Origin: Planctomycetota bacterium
GTDB taxonomy: Bacteria > Planctomycetota > UBA1135 > GCA-002686595
DNA length: 42,708 bases
Assembly (NCBI GenBank): GCA_016872715.1
Contig: VGZD01000020.1
Span: 1-42,708, forward strand
Direction: 5' to 3'
Shown here: piece after piece, positions 15,535-24,238 of the stretch
Position numbering within the stretch: position 1 is the first letter of the stretch
How the letters are laid out: the number at the start of each line of letters is the position of its first letter
Notes under the pieces: generated by a model
Seen by the model: the letters and a program-made list of their open reading frames with translations, nothing else
Told to the model about the DNA's origin: nothing
Database searches by the model: none
Translations under genes and position numbers: made by a program

Positions 15535-17148
15535 TTGAAGATCGTCTCTCTCCCTCTTGCCGTCGTCTCGATCGTCCTCCCGCTCGCCTCCTGCGATCGG
15601 AGCTGGCCGACGAGTGCCCCCGTGTTGGCGGCCTCGGAAGAATCGGACGAGGCGCCGCCGCGCGCGTGGACCGCGCACGGCGAGCGGCTCTCGACCCATG
15701 TCGAACACCCCGAGTTCGTCCGCGGCGAGTCAGCGCGCGTCCTCGTGCACCTCACGGTGCTCGCGAGCGGCGAGCCCGTGCGCGCGGGCTCGATCACCCT
15801 GCGGCTCGGCGAGACGAGCCACACGGTCGAGGCGCCCGCGCGCGAGGGCATTTTCATCGTCGAGCTCGTTCCCGCCGCCGCGGGCGAGTTCGCCCTCGCG
15901 GTCCAAGTGGCGAGCGCGCAGGCCAGCGAGGTGCTCGCGCTCGGGGACGCGACGGTACACGCGGATCGCATCACGGCCGACGCCGCGGCGCGCGCCGTCG
16001 AGCACATCGAGGGCGACGTGCCGTTCTCGTTCGAGCAGCAGTGGCAGATCGGTCTCCTGCACGAGCCCGCGCGCCGCGTCGATCTGAAACGCAGCCTGCT
16101 GGTGCCCGCCAGCGTGCGACTGCGCGACGGCGCGAGCGCGGACGTATTGCCTCCGGCCGCAGGTCGACTCGTGGCCGCGAAGGAGCGCGCCTTGCCGCGC
16201 GTCGGCGAGCGCGTGAAGGCGGGCGAAGTTCTGGCTTACGTCGAACCGCCGATCGACTCCGCCACGCTCGCCGCACTTCACACGCTGCGGCTCGAGCTCG
16301 AGATGCGCTTGCTCGATGCCAATCACGAGATCGAGCACTCCAAGCTGCGGCGCGGCTTCGCGCAGCGCGAGCTCGATCGACTGCTCGGGCTCCAACCGGA
16401 CGGCCTCAGCACCCTGCCCGAGATCGAGGCTGCACGACGCGAGGTCGAACTCACGGTGCACGAGGAAGAGGTCGCCAACGCGCAGCGCCAAGCGGTGGAG
16501 CGACTGCTCGGCGAGCGCGCCCCCTTCGACGCCGCGAACGGCTCACCCGTGATGCGCTTGCCCGTGCTCGCCACGATCGACGGCGTGGTCGCGTCTGCGC
16601 CGCACGCGGTCGGCGCGAGCGTCGAAACGAGCACTTCGATCGCGCGCATCGTCGATGCTTCGCGCGTGTGGATCGAGGCTCGTGCCTCGGAATTCGACCT
16701 GCACAAGCTGCAACCGCAAGGGCGTGCATTCGCGAGCTTCCTCGCTCTCCCCGGTGAGCGACGCGAGCTCGTCGGGTCGCCCTGGATCGCGCCGCGGATC
16801 AACGAGGAATCGCGCACCTTGGCGCTGCGGTTCGAGCTCGACAACGCCGATGGCCGCTTGCGCGAAGGCATGCTGGCCGAGCTCGAACTCGCGACCGACA
16901 GCGTGGCGAACGCGCTCTCGATTCCGATTTCGGCCGTCGTCCCCGACAACGGAGTTTCGACGGCGTGGGTGCCGGTCGCAGGCGAGAGCTTCGCGCGGCG
17001 CGCGCTCTCGCTGGGCCTGCGCGATCACGAGCGCGTGCAAGTGCTCGGTGGTCTGGCCGACGGCGAGCGGGTCGTCACGCGCGGCGGCTACGTCGTGCGG
17101 CTCGTCTCGCTCGGCGGCGCGTCGATGGACCACGGTCACCAACACTGA
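15535..17148 (+). CDS. RND efflux periplasmic adaptor (CusB/CzcB-like) lipoprotein
   Basis: This 537-residue membrane-fusion protein links the inner-membrane pump to the outer-membrane channel. I chose the TTG at 15535 because GGAAGG lies 7 bases upstream and it gives a clean lipoprotein signal (KIVSLPLAV...PLASC, Cys20). Earlier GTG codons at 15520 and 15445 lack this. Residues of about 50-150 form an extra Ig-like module ('HPEFVRGESARVLVHLTVL...GIFIVELVPAAAGEFAL') of the kind fused to some heavy-metal adaptors. A barrel-sandwich/lipoyl half ('AGRLVAAKERALPRVGERVKAGEVLAYVEPP'), a helical hairpin at about 250-330, the second lipoyl half and the beta-barrel domain follow. The His-rich C-terminus (MDHGHQH) supports metal efflux. 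The pump gene starts 13 bp downstream. Confidence 0.9.
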   Translation: MKIVSLPLAVVSIVLPLASCDRSWPTSAPVLAASEESDEAPPRAWTAHGERLSTHVEHPEFVRGESARVLVHLTVLASGEPVRAGSITLRLGETSHTVEAPAREGIFIVELVPAAAGEFALAVQVASAQASEVLALGDATVHADRITADAAARAVEHIEGDVPFSFEQQWQIGLLHEPARRVDLKRSLLVPASVRLRDGASADVLPPAAGRLVAAKERALPRVGERVKAGEVLAYVEPPIDSATLAALHTLRLELEMRLLDANHEIEHSKLRRGFAQRELDRLLGLQPDGLSTLPEIEAARREVELTVHEEEVANAQRQAVERLLGERAPFDAANGSPVMRLPVLATIDGVVASAPHAVGASVETSTSIARIVDASRVWIEARASEFDLHKLQPQGRAFASFLALPGERRELVGSPWIAPRINEESRTLALRFELDNADGRLREGMLAELELATDSVANALSIPISAVVPDNGVSTAWVPVAGESFARRALSLGLRDHERVQVLGGLADGERVVTRGGYVVRLVSLGGASMDHGHQH

Positions 17149-17161
17149 GCGGGAGCGAAGC

Positions 17162-20100
17162 GTGGTCAACCTGCTCATCCGACTCGCGCTCGAGCGGCGC
17201 CTCACCGTCGTGGTCCTCGCGCTCGCGGCGATGGCACTGGGCGTGTTCGTCACGCTGCGCATGCCCGTCGACGTTTTTCCGGATCTGACGGCGCCGACCG
17301 TCACCGTGCTCGTCGAAGGCCACAGCCTCTCTCCGGTCGAGATGGAGACGCAGGTCACGTTCCCGATCGAGAGCGCCATGAACGGCGCATCGGGCGTGCG
17401 GCGCGTGCGCTCGGGCACGGCGCTGGGCATCACGGTCGTGTGGGTCGAGTTCGAGTGGGGCGTGGACATCCAGCGCGCGCGCCAGACGGTCGCCGAGCGA
17501 CTCGGCACCGTCGCGGGCGCGATGCCCGATGGCGTCGAGCCGCCGAAGCTCGCGCCCGTTTCCAGCGTGATGGGCGAGATCCTCTTCATCTCGCTCACGT
17601 CGCCGACGCACGGAGCGCTCGAGTTGCGGACGACCGCGACCACGCAAGTGCGCCGCCGCCTGCTCTCGGTGCCCGGCGTCTCGCAGGTCACGCCGATCGG
17701 CGGTGACACCAAGCAGTACCAAGTGCAACTGCATCCCGATCGCCTGCGCGCCTTTGGCATCACCGCCGATGAGGTGCTCGAGGCGTTGCGCGCCTCGAAC
17801 CAAAACGTCGCGGCCGGCGTGCTGCGCATGGGCGAGCAGGAGGTGCTCGTCGAAGGCATCGGCCGCATCGTGACCCTCGAGGACATCGGTGCGGTCGCGA
17901 TCGCGCGCCGCGAGGGCGTGCCCGTGACCGTGCGCGACGTCGCGACCGTCTCGATCGGCGCCGCCCAGAAGCGCGGCACGGCAGCATCCTCGCGCCGCGA
18001 CGAGAACTGGAAGCCCGTGATCGAGCCCGGCGTCGTGCTCGCCATCCAGAAGCAGCCGGGCGCGAACACGCTCGAGCTCACGGAGCGGCTCGACCTCGCG
18101 TTCGACGAGATCCAGTCGGCGCTGCCCGAGGGGATGAGGCTCCACCGCAACCTGTTTCGGCAGGCGACCTTCATCCAGAACTCGATCGACAACACCGTCA
18201 CGGCGCTCGTCGAAGGAGCGTTGTTCGTCGTGCTCGTCGTGGCGGCGTTTCTCGCCAGCACTCGCGCGAGCGTGATCACGCTGCTGGCCTTGCCGCTCTC
18301 GCTGCTCATCACCGTGCTCGCGCTCGATGCTCTCGACGCCAACATCAACACGATGACGCTCGGCGGCATGGCGATCGCGATCGGCGCGCTCGTCGACGAC
18401 GCCATCATCGACGTCGAAAACGTGCTGCGGCGGCTGCGCGAGAACGCGAAGCTGCCCGCGGAGCGCCGGGCGAAGGCCGCCGCCGTGATCTACGCGGCGA
18501 GCGTGGAAGTGCGCGGTTCGATCGTGCTCGCCACCTTCATCATCCTGCTGGCGTTCGCGCCGCTGTTCTTCCTCTCGGGCGTCGAGGGGCGGCTCCTGCG
18601 GCCGTTGGGAGTCGCGTTCACGGTTTCACTCGCGGCGTCGTTGCTCACGGCGCTCACTCTGACCCCGGCGCTGTGCAGCTTCCTGCTGCCCAAGAGCCGC
18701 GTCGTTCAGCAGGCCGGCGATCCGCCGCTCGTGCGGCTCCTGCAGCGGCTCTACGCGCGCCCGCTGGAGTGGGCGCTGCGCCATCCTTGGCTGGTCGCGG
18801 GCCCGAGCGCGGCGCTGTTGGCGTTCGCGACTTGGAAGGCGGCGACGATGGGGCGCGGCTTCCTGCCCGAGTTCAACGAAGGCGCGCTGGTGGTCGAGGT
18901 GGCGAGCGCGCCCGGCACGTCGATTCAGCAGGGTGACGAGCTCGCGCGGCTCGTCGAGCGCGCGCTGATGGAGGAACCGGAAATCGTCGCGATCGGGCGC
19001 CGAACCGGCCGCGCCGAAGAGGACGAGCACGTGCAGGGCGTCGAGGCGAGCGAGATCGACCTGACGCTCGACATGGACGCGCCGGCGCGGCTGGGGAAGC
19101 CGCGGCGCACGAAGGCCGAGCTGCTCGACGCGCTGCGAACGCGGCTCGCCACGATCCCCGGCCTTCAGGCGTCGTTCGGTCAGCCGATCGGACACCGCAT
19201 CGACCACATGCTCTCGGGGACGCGCGCGAGCATCGCGGTCAAGATCTTCGGCGAAGACCTGAGCGAGCTGTGCGCGCTCGGCCAGCAGGTGGAGGGCGCG
19301 ATGCGCCTCGTGCCCGGCGTCGTCGACCTCGCGGTCGAGCGTCAGGCGATGGTGCCGACGATGCGCATCGAGTTCGACCGTGCCGCGATCGCTCGGCACG
19401 GCCTGCGCGTCGAGGATGTGGCGCACGCCGTCGAGCTCGCCACGCAGGGCAGCGTCGCAGGTCAAGTGCTCGAAGGCACCAATCGCGTCGATCTCGTCGT
19501 GCGCACCTCGCAGGCGTCGACGTTCGATCCGCTCGAACTTCCCGACGTGCTCGTCGAGGGCCACGGTGGCGTGCGCATTCCGTTGCGCGCGCTCGCGAGC
19601 GTGCGCGAGGATCGCACGCCCAACTTCATCAGCCGCGAGAACGCGCAGCGCAAGATCGTCGTGATGTGCAACGTCACCGGTCGCGACCTGCGCGGCGTCG
19701 TCGAGGACATCCGTGCGCGCGTTGAGCGCGACGTGGAGTTGCCGCAGGGCTCGTGGATCGAGTACGGCGGGCAGTTCGAGAGCGCGCAGGCGACCGGCGA
19801 GCTGCTCGGTTGGCTCGGCGCGCTGATCGTCGCCAGCATCGCCTGTCTGCTCTACTTCGCGTTCGATTCCGTGCGCGATGCGGCGCTCATCCTGCTCAAT
19901 TTGCCGCTGGCGCTGATCGGCGGAGTGGTCGGCGTCGAGCTCACCGGCGGGATTCTCACCGTCGCCTCGATCATCGGCTTCATCACCGTGTTCGGAGTCG
20001 CGGCGCGCAACGGGATCATGCTCGTCTCGCACATCCGCCAACTCCAGCGCCACGAGGGCGTGCGCGACTTCCGTGAAGCCGTGCGCCGCGGCGCGCTCGA

Positions 20101-20347
20101 GCGACTCGCGCCGATCCTGATGACGGCGTTCGCGGCGGGCCTCGCGCTGATTCCGCTGGCGCTGCGCGCGGACGCGCCCGGCAGCGAGATTCTGACGCCG
20201 ATGGCCGTCGTGATCCTGTGGGGGCTCCTGTCCTCGACGCTGCTCAACATGCTGCTCGTTCCCGCGCTCTTCCTGCGCTTCGCGATTCCCGCGGAGGGCG
20301 GCGCGGCACTCGACCTGCCGATGGAGGTGACCGGTGCGCAAGCGTGA
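17162..20347 (+). CDS. Heavy-metal-type RND efflux pump (CusA/CzcA family)
   Basis: This 1061-residue inner-membrane proton-driven pump has the usual RND length. It shows the N-terminal helix followed by 'MPVDVFPDLTAPTVTVLVEG', the TM4 signature GGMAIAIGALVDDAIIDVENV with its acidic pair, two large periplasmic loops, and a second half ending in IIGFITVFGVAARNGIMLVSHI. The split into two related halves with TMs of about 1, 2-6, 7 and 8-12 is visible. The GTG at 17162 has GGGAG upstream. The 3' end overlaps the channel gene by 14 bases. Membership in the heavy-metal branch is supported by the family pattern and the His-rich neighbours; the metal itself cannot be read from the sequence. Confidence 0.93.
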   Translation: MVNLLIRLALERRLTVVVLALAAMALGVFVTLRMPVDVFPDLTAPTVTVLVEGHSLSPVEMETQVTFPIESAMNGASGVRRVRSGTALGITVVWVEFEWGVDIQRARQTVAERLGTVAGAMPDGVEPPKLAPVSSVMGEILFISLTSPTHGALELRTTATTQVRRRLLSVPGVSQVTPIGGDTKQYQVQLHPDRLRAFGITADEVLEALRASNQNVAAGVLRMGEQEVLVEGIGRIVTLEDIGAVAIARREGVPVTVRDVATVSIGAAQKRGTAASSRRDENWKPVIEPGVVLAIQKQPGANTLELTERLDLAFDEIQSALPEGMRLHRNLFRQATFIQNSIDNTVTALVEGALFVVLVVAAFLASTRASVITLLALPLSLLITVLALDALDANINTMTLGGMAIAIGALVDDAIIDVENVLRRLRENAKLPAERRAKAAAVIYAASVEVRGSIVLATFIILLAFAPLFFLSGVEGRLLRPLGVAFTVSLAASLLTALTLTPALCSFLLPKSRVVQQAGDPPLVRLLQRLYARPLEWALRHPWLVAGPSAALLAFATWKAATMGRGFLPEFNEGALVVEVASAPGTSIQQGDELARLVERALMEEPEIVAIGRRTGRAEEDEHVQGVEASEIDLTLDMDAPARLGKPRRTKAELLDALRTRLATIPGLQASFGQPIGHRIDHMLSGTRASIAVKIFGEDLSELCALGQQVEGAMRLVPGVVDLAVERQAMVPTMRIEFDRAAIARHGLRVEDVAHAVELATQGSVAGQVLEGTNRVDLVVRTSQASTFDPLELPDVLVEGHGGVRIPLRALASVREDRTPNFISRENAQRKIVVMCNVTGRDLRGVVEDIRARVERDVELPQGSWIEYGGQFESAQATGELLGWLGALIVASIACLLYFAFDSVRDAALILLNLPLALIGGVVGVELTGGILTVASIIGFITVFGVAARNGIMLVSHIRQLQRHEGVRDFREAVRRGALERLAPILMTAFAAGLALIPLALRADAPGSEILTPMAVVILWGLLSSTLLNMLLVPALFLRFAIPAEGGAALDLPMEVTGAQA

Positions 20348-21686
20348 GTTCCTGCTCTGCGGTGCGACGTTCGCGCTCGGCGCGTGCGCGGCCACGGTCG
20401 ATCCCGCTTCCGACTACGCGCTCGCGCGCGAGGCGGCGGCCGAGGTGACCGGCGTCGACGCGGCGCGCGTCCCCGGAGAGGCAGCGCTCGAACCGGCGGA
20501 GATCGAGGCGCTGCTCGCCGAGGGGCTCGCGCTCGACGAGGCGCGTGTGCTCGCGCTGCGCAACAGCCGACGCTTGCAGGTCGCGTTCCTGTCGGTGGGG
20601 GTCGCCAAGGCGGACTTCGAGCAGTCGCGGCTGCTGCGCAACCCGACGCTCGGACTTGCGTACCTCTGGCCCGACGGTGGCGGCCGCGAGCGCATCGGCG
20701 GTGAGGTCGTGCAAAGCCTCGGCGAGCTGTGGCAGCTCGAGTTTCGGTCCGAACTCGCTCGCTCGGAGCTCGGCGGGCGCGTGCTCGAAGTGGCTCGCGA
20801 GGCCGCGCTGCTCGTCGTCGAGGTCGAGCGGGAGTTTCTCGTGTTCGATGCCGTGCGCGCGCAAGCACGCGTCGCGGACGAGCAGTGGCTCGTGGCGACG
20901 CAGGCGCTCGGGCTCGTGGATCGCCGCTTCGCGGCCGGAGTTGGACTCTCGACGGAGGTCGCTCAAGCTCGCGCGGCACTCGCGCGCGCCGAGGTCGAGC
21001 TCTCGCTCGTCTCCCGCGCGCTGATCGAGAGCCGCCGACGCCTCGCGACGCTGCTGTCGTTGCCCGGCGATCCAGCGCGCCTCGTGCCGCTGCCGGTCGT
21101 GGACGAGGGAGCGCCCGCGCACAGCCCGCCGCTCGAAGCCCTGATCGCGCGCTCCCGCGAGCGGCGGCTCGACCTGCGCGCCGCGGAACTCGCCGTGCAG
21201 CGCGCGGAGGCGAGCGTCGCGCTCGAGCGTCGACGTGCTCGCCCCGACGTGAGCGTCGGCATCGAGGCCGAGCACCCTGAAGTCGGCACGAACACGCCGT
21301 TCGTCGCCGGTTTCAACGGTTCGATCGAGCTGCCGATCTTCGATTCGGGCGCCGTGGCCATCCGACGGGCCGAGCTCGTGCGCGAGGCTGCGCTCGAAGA
21401 GCAGGCCATCGTGCGCCTCGAAGCCGAACAGGAGGTCCGCGCCGCGCACGCGACGCTCGTCGGCGCGCTCGCGACGCTCGAACTCATCGACACGCGCTCG
21501 CTGCCCGCCGCCGAGCGCTCCGTCGAGCTCGCTCGCGCGGCCTTCGAACGCCAGAGCGCCACAGCGCTCGACCTCGCGCGCGCGCAGGGCGCTCTCGTCG
21601 AAGCTCGACGCGCGCAGGCCGAAGCTCGCTCCGCCGTGGCCCGCGCGCGCTTCGAGCTCGCCCGCGTCACGGGTGGGGGCGCCTGA
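20334..21686 (+). CDS. TolC-family outer-membrane efflux channel lipoprotein (CusC/CzcC-like)
   Basis: This 450-residue TolC/OMF protein has a lipobox LGAC (Cys18) and two long amphipathic helical repeats. 'ALRNSRRLQVAFLSVGVAKADFEQSRLLRNP' is the typical opening of the first half, and the second half shows 'IELPIFDSG'. It completes the tripartite envelope channel. The GTG start at 20334 lies inside the end of the pump gene and has a perfect GGAGG six bases upstream, so translation is coupled. The operon ends here. Confidence 0.93.
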   Translation: MRKREFLLCGATFALGACAATVDPASDYALAREAAAEVTGVDAARVPGEAALEPAEIEALLAEGLALDEARVLALRNSRRLQVAFLSVGVAKADFEQSRLLRNPTLGLAYLWPDGGGRERIGGEVVQSLGELWQLEFRSELARSELGGRVLEVAREAALLVVEVEREFLVFDAVRAQARVADEQWLVATQALGLVDRRFAAGVGLSTEVAQARAALARAEVELSLVSRALIESRRRLATLLSLPGDPARLVPLPVVDEGAPAHSPPLEALIARSRERRLDLRAAELAVQRAEASVALERRRARPDVSVGIEAEHPEVGTNTPFVAGFNGSIELPIFDSGAVAIRRAELVREAALEEQAIVRLEAEQEVRAAHATLVGALATLELIDTRSLPAAERSVELARAAFERQSATALDLARAQGALVEARRAQAEARSAVARARFELARVTGGGA

Positions 21687-21690
21687 GGCC

Positions 21691-21765
21691 CCGATCCCGC
21701 GCGCTCCGATTCCACGCCGCCCGATCCCACGCCGCCCGATTTCACGCCGTCCGATTCCACGCCGC
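21691..21765. repeat. 15-bp tandem array between convergent genes
   Basis: Ccgat begins at 21691, 21706, 21721, 21736 and 21751, an exact 15-bp period. The unit is ccgattccacgccgc with one to three changes per copy. It fills most of the gap between the TolC-like gene (stop at 21684-21686) and the minus-strand transporter gene (stop at 21779-21781). Confidence 0.9.
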
Positions 21766-21769
21766 TGCG

Positions 21770-21791
21770 GCGCTCCGCTCAGCAGGAGCGC
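21770..21791. terminator. Hairpin over the transporter gene's stop codon, possible terminator
   Basis: GCGCTCC at 21770-21776 pairs with GGAGCGC at 21785-21791 across an 8-base loop that contains the stop codon of the minus-strand gene. It could serve the convergent genes as a GC-rich terminator, but there is no following U-tract on either strand. Confidence 0.3.
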
Positions 21792-22207
21792 GCGGGCGCG
21801 ACCGCGGCGCGAGGGGCCAGCCGTTGCTGGATCCACGTGCCGAGGAGGATGCCGCCGATCGTCGGGAGCGCGTACAGCTTGCCCTCGCCGAGTTGCGCGA
21901 GCGCCGTGCCCGGGCAGGTGGCGGAGAGTCCCCAGCCGAGGCCGAAGATCACGCCGCCCACCACAACGGCGCGGTGGTAGGGCTTGGGCGCGAGGGCGAT
22001 CGCCTCTCCGCTCGCGGTGCGCGCGCCGGAGCGCTTCAAGAGCGCGATGCCGAGCGCGGCGGTCGCGATCGCCGAGCCGATCACGCCGAACAGGTGCAGG
22101 TCCGTGAGGCGGAACATGCCGACGATCGCGGCCGCGTCCGTGGCGCGCGCCATGGAGAGCAGAAAGCCGAACACCGCGCCCGAGGCGATGAAAGCGAGCG
22201 GTTTCAC
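21779..22207 (-). CDS. YeeE/YedE-family (DUF6691-like) sulfur-compound transporter, second half
   Basis: This 142-residue membrane protein has four hydrophobic helices and the family signature 'GLGWGLSATCPGTALAQLG' with conserved Cys98. It corresponds to the C-terminal half of the single-chain thiosulfate importer TsuA/YeeE. The GTG start at 22207 overlaps the TGA of the preceding gene as GTGA, so the two halves are translated together and probably pair in the membrane. It is the last gene of the persulfide operon. Confidence 0.85.
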   Translation of the reverse strand: MKPLAFIASGAVFGFLLSMARATDAAAIVGMFRLTDLHLFGVIGSAIATAALGIALLKRSGARTASGEAIALAPKPYHRAVVVGGVIFGLGWGLSATCPGTALAQLGEGKLYALPTIGGILLGTWIQQRLAPRAAVAPARSC

Positions 22208-22668
22208 GCGCGGGCTCCCGCGAGGGCGATCAGGAGCCACGTGGCGGCAAATCCGCCGAGCATGAAGCCGATCGTGGCCACGAGGCTCGACTTCGCGCCG
22301 AGCGCGATGCCGACGATCGAGTGACCGCTCGTGCAACCGCCCGCCGTGCGCGAGCCGTAGCCGACGAGCAGCCCGCCGAGCGCGAGCAGCAGGTATTGCC
22401 CAGCGTTGCCGACGTGGAAGTGCTCGACGAGCGCCGCCGACGTGCTCGCGACCTCTCCCTCGCCGCGCGCGAGGGTCGCGGCGAGCCCGCCGAGCGGCAG
22501 GCCGAGCGCGAACCACAGCTTCCAGCGCTCGCTGCCCGCGGGCTTGTGGAGCGCGCAGGCCTCCGCATAACCGCTCGAAATGCCGAGCAACTTGCCGGAA
22601 GTCCACGCGAAGAGCGGCACGAACGCTCCGAGCGCCATGCCCGCGATCCAGAAAGGCCAATTCTGCAA
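22204..22668 (-). CDS. YeeE/YedE-family sulfur-compound transporter, first half
   Basis: This 154-residue membrane protein has about four helices and the signature 'SRTAGGCTSGHSIVG' with Cys112; a second Cys at 38 lies in the first loop. It is the N-terminal half of a YeeE/YedE-type channel thought to pass thiosulfate or related sulfur anions by Cys relays. The start is a TTG at 22668 (M-QNWPFWIAG) with GGGAG about 8 bases upstream; no ATG or GTG fits. It lies 33 bp after the CstB-like gene. Confidence 0.85.
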   Translation of the reverse strand: MQNWPFWIAGMALGAFVPLFAWTSGKLLGISSGYAEACALHKPAGSERWKLWFALGLPLGGLAATLARGEGEVASTSAALVEHFHVGNAGQYLLLALGGLLVGYGSRTAGGCTSGHSIVGIALGAKSSLVATIGFMLGGFAATWLLIALAGARA

Positions 22669-22701
22669 GGTCGTCTCCCGTTGTGTTCGAGTCGGTCGAA
22701 T

Positions 22702-24108
22702 TCAGGCCTTCGCCGCCGCCGCGCCGCCCGACTGCAGCCGCGTCCACGCGTCCATGCCGCCGATGACGTCGACCGCGTCGCGCACGCCCGCCGCGTGCAG
22801 CAGGCTCGTCGCGATCGACGAGCGATAGCCGGAGCGGCAGATCACCGCGAGCTTCGCATCCCGCGGCACTTCCGCCATGCGTTGCTGAAGGCGGTTGAGC
22901 GGGATGTGGAGCGCGCCTTCGATGTGGCCGTTGCTCCACTCCGCTGGCGTGCGCACGTCGAGCACCCGCGGCGCAGGCTTCAGGGCGAGGCGCTCCGCGA
23001 GCGCCTGCACCGTGATGCGCGTCGAGCGCTCGACCAGCTCGGGCCGACTCTCGAGCGCGCTCAGGCCGCCCTTCAGGTGGCCCGCGACGCGCTCGAAGCC
23101 GACGCGACCCAGCCGCACCGCGGCTTCTCGCTCGCGGCCGACGTCTGCGATCACGACCACCGGACGCTTGGGATCGAGGATCGAGCCCGACCAGGTGGCG
23201 AAGCTGCCCTCGAGCCCGATGTGGATGCTGCCCGCGAGGTGGCCTCCGGAGAAGTCCGCCGCCGAGCGCACGTCGACGAGTTGCGCGCCTTGGTTCGCGA
23301 GCGAAAGCGCCGTCTCGAGCGCGAGCGGTTCGAGCGCCTGTTCCAGCCGCGTGTCGAGCGTCTCGCGCTGCGCGCGATTGAGCGTCGCGTTGTAGGCGAA
23401 GTACGCGGGCGCGTCGGGCTGGTCCGCCGTGACGAGCGCGACGAACTCGTCGCGCGTCATCGGCTGCAGCGCGTAGTTGTAGCGACGCTGCTCGCCGATC
23501 GTGGACACGCTCTCATTCGAGAGCCGCTTGCCGCACATCGAGCCCGCGCCGTGCGCGGGGTAGACCAGCGTCTCGTCGGGCAGCGCGAGCAACTTCCCGT
23601 GCAGCGACTCGTACAGCATCGAGCCGAGTTCGCTCGCCGTCACGCCGACCGACGCGAGCAGGTCCGGCCGCCCGACGTCGCCGATGAACAGCGTGTCGCC
23701 CGTCAGCACCGCGTGCGGCTTGCGCGGGTCCACGGCGACATCGTGGACCACGATCGAGATGCCCTCGGGCGTGTGCCCCGGCGTCTCGAGAATCGCCAGC
23801 CGCGTGTCTCCAAGCTCCAACACATCGCCGTCCTTCAACGCCGTGAACTCGTACTCGGCCTTCGCCCGAGCCCCCAGTCCGATGCGCGCCCCCGTGAGCG
23901 CACGCAGCTCGAGGTGCCCCGCGATGAAGTCGGCATGGAAGTGCGTCAGCAGCACATGCCGAATCTCGACGCCCAGCCTGCGCGCCTCCTCGACGTACTG
24001 CCCCACATCGCGCTGCGGATCCACCACCGCCGCAACCCTCGACCGCTCGTCCACGATCAAATACGAAGCGTGCGCCAGACACCCGAGGTAGTACTGCTTG
24101 ACGATCAT
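22702..24108 (-). CDS. CstB-like persulfide dioxygenase with two rhodanese domains
   Basis: This 468-residue protein has three domains. Residues of about 1-240 are a metallo-beta-lactamase fold of the ETHE1/persulfide-dioxygenase type, with THFHADFIAGH (His56, His58, Asp60), ETPGHTPEG, GDTLFIGDVGRPDL and VYPAHGAGSMCG. A first rhodanese domain (about 260-350) has no Cys in its active loop (VIADVGRERE) and is inactive-type. The C-terminal rhodanese carries CRSGYRS with Cys424. This matches staphylococcal CstB, which oxidises persulfides and makes thiosulfate. The paired YeeE/YedE genes follow directly, so thiosulfate movement is a sensible partner function. The start at 24108 has GGGGGG 6 bases upstream; ATG 24114 is the alternative. 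Confidence 0.9.
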   Translation of the reverse strand: MIVKQYYLGCLAHASYLIVDERSRVAAVVDPQRDVGQYVEEARRLGVEIRHVLLTHFHADFIAGHLELRALTGARIGLGARAKAEYEFTALKDGDVLELGDTRLAILETPGHTPEGISIVVHDVAVDPRKPHAVLTGDTLFIGDVGRPDLLASVGVTASELGSMLYESLHGKLLALPDETLVYPAHGAGSMCGKRLSNESVSTIGEQRRYNYALQPMTRDEFVALVTADQPDAPAYFAYNATLNRAQRETLDTRLEQALEPLALETALSLANQGAQLVDVRSAADFSGGHLAGSIHIGLEGSFATWSGSILDPKRPVVVIADVGREREAAVRLGRVGFERVAGHLKGGLSALESRPELVERSTRITVQALAERLALKPAPRVLDVRTPAEWSNGHIEGALHIPLNRLQQRMAEVPRDAKLAVICRSGYRSSIATSLLHAAGVRDAVDVIGGMDAWTRLQSGGAAAAKA

Positions 24109-24156
24109 CCGCATCCCCCCAACCAAGTCTCCGCCACCCAATCCATCTCGGGACCC

Positions 24157-24238
24157 GTGGGCCGGTCACGACTCGACGACAACGAGGCCGACATCAAGAG
24201 CGAGTGTAATCGACCGGGGCCTGTGGGCCGTTCACAAC
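24157..24238. promoter_or_regulatory. Pair of 16-bp direct repeats upstream of the persulfide operon
   Basis: GTGGGCCGGTCACGAC (24157-24172) and GTGGGCCGTTCACAAC (24223-24238) match at 14 of 16 positions, 66 bp apart. They lie about 50 and 115 bp upstream of the CstB-like start on its template side, and the second touches the stop codon of the small membrane protein gene. They could be operator sites for a sulfide- or persulfide-responsive regulator or a remnant of local duplication. Confidence 0.4.
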
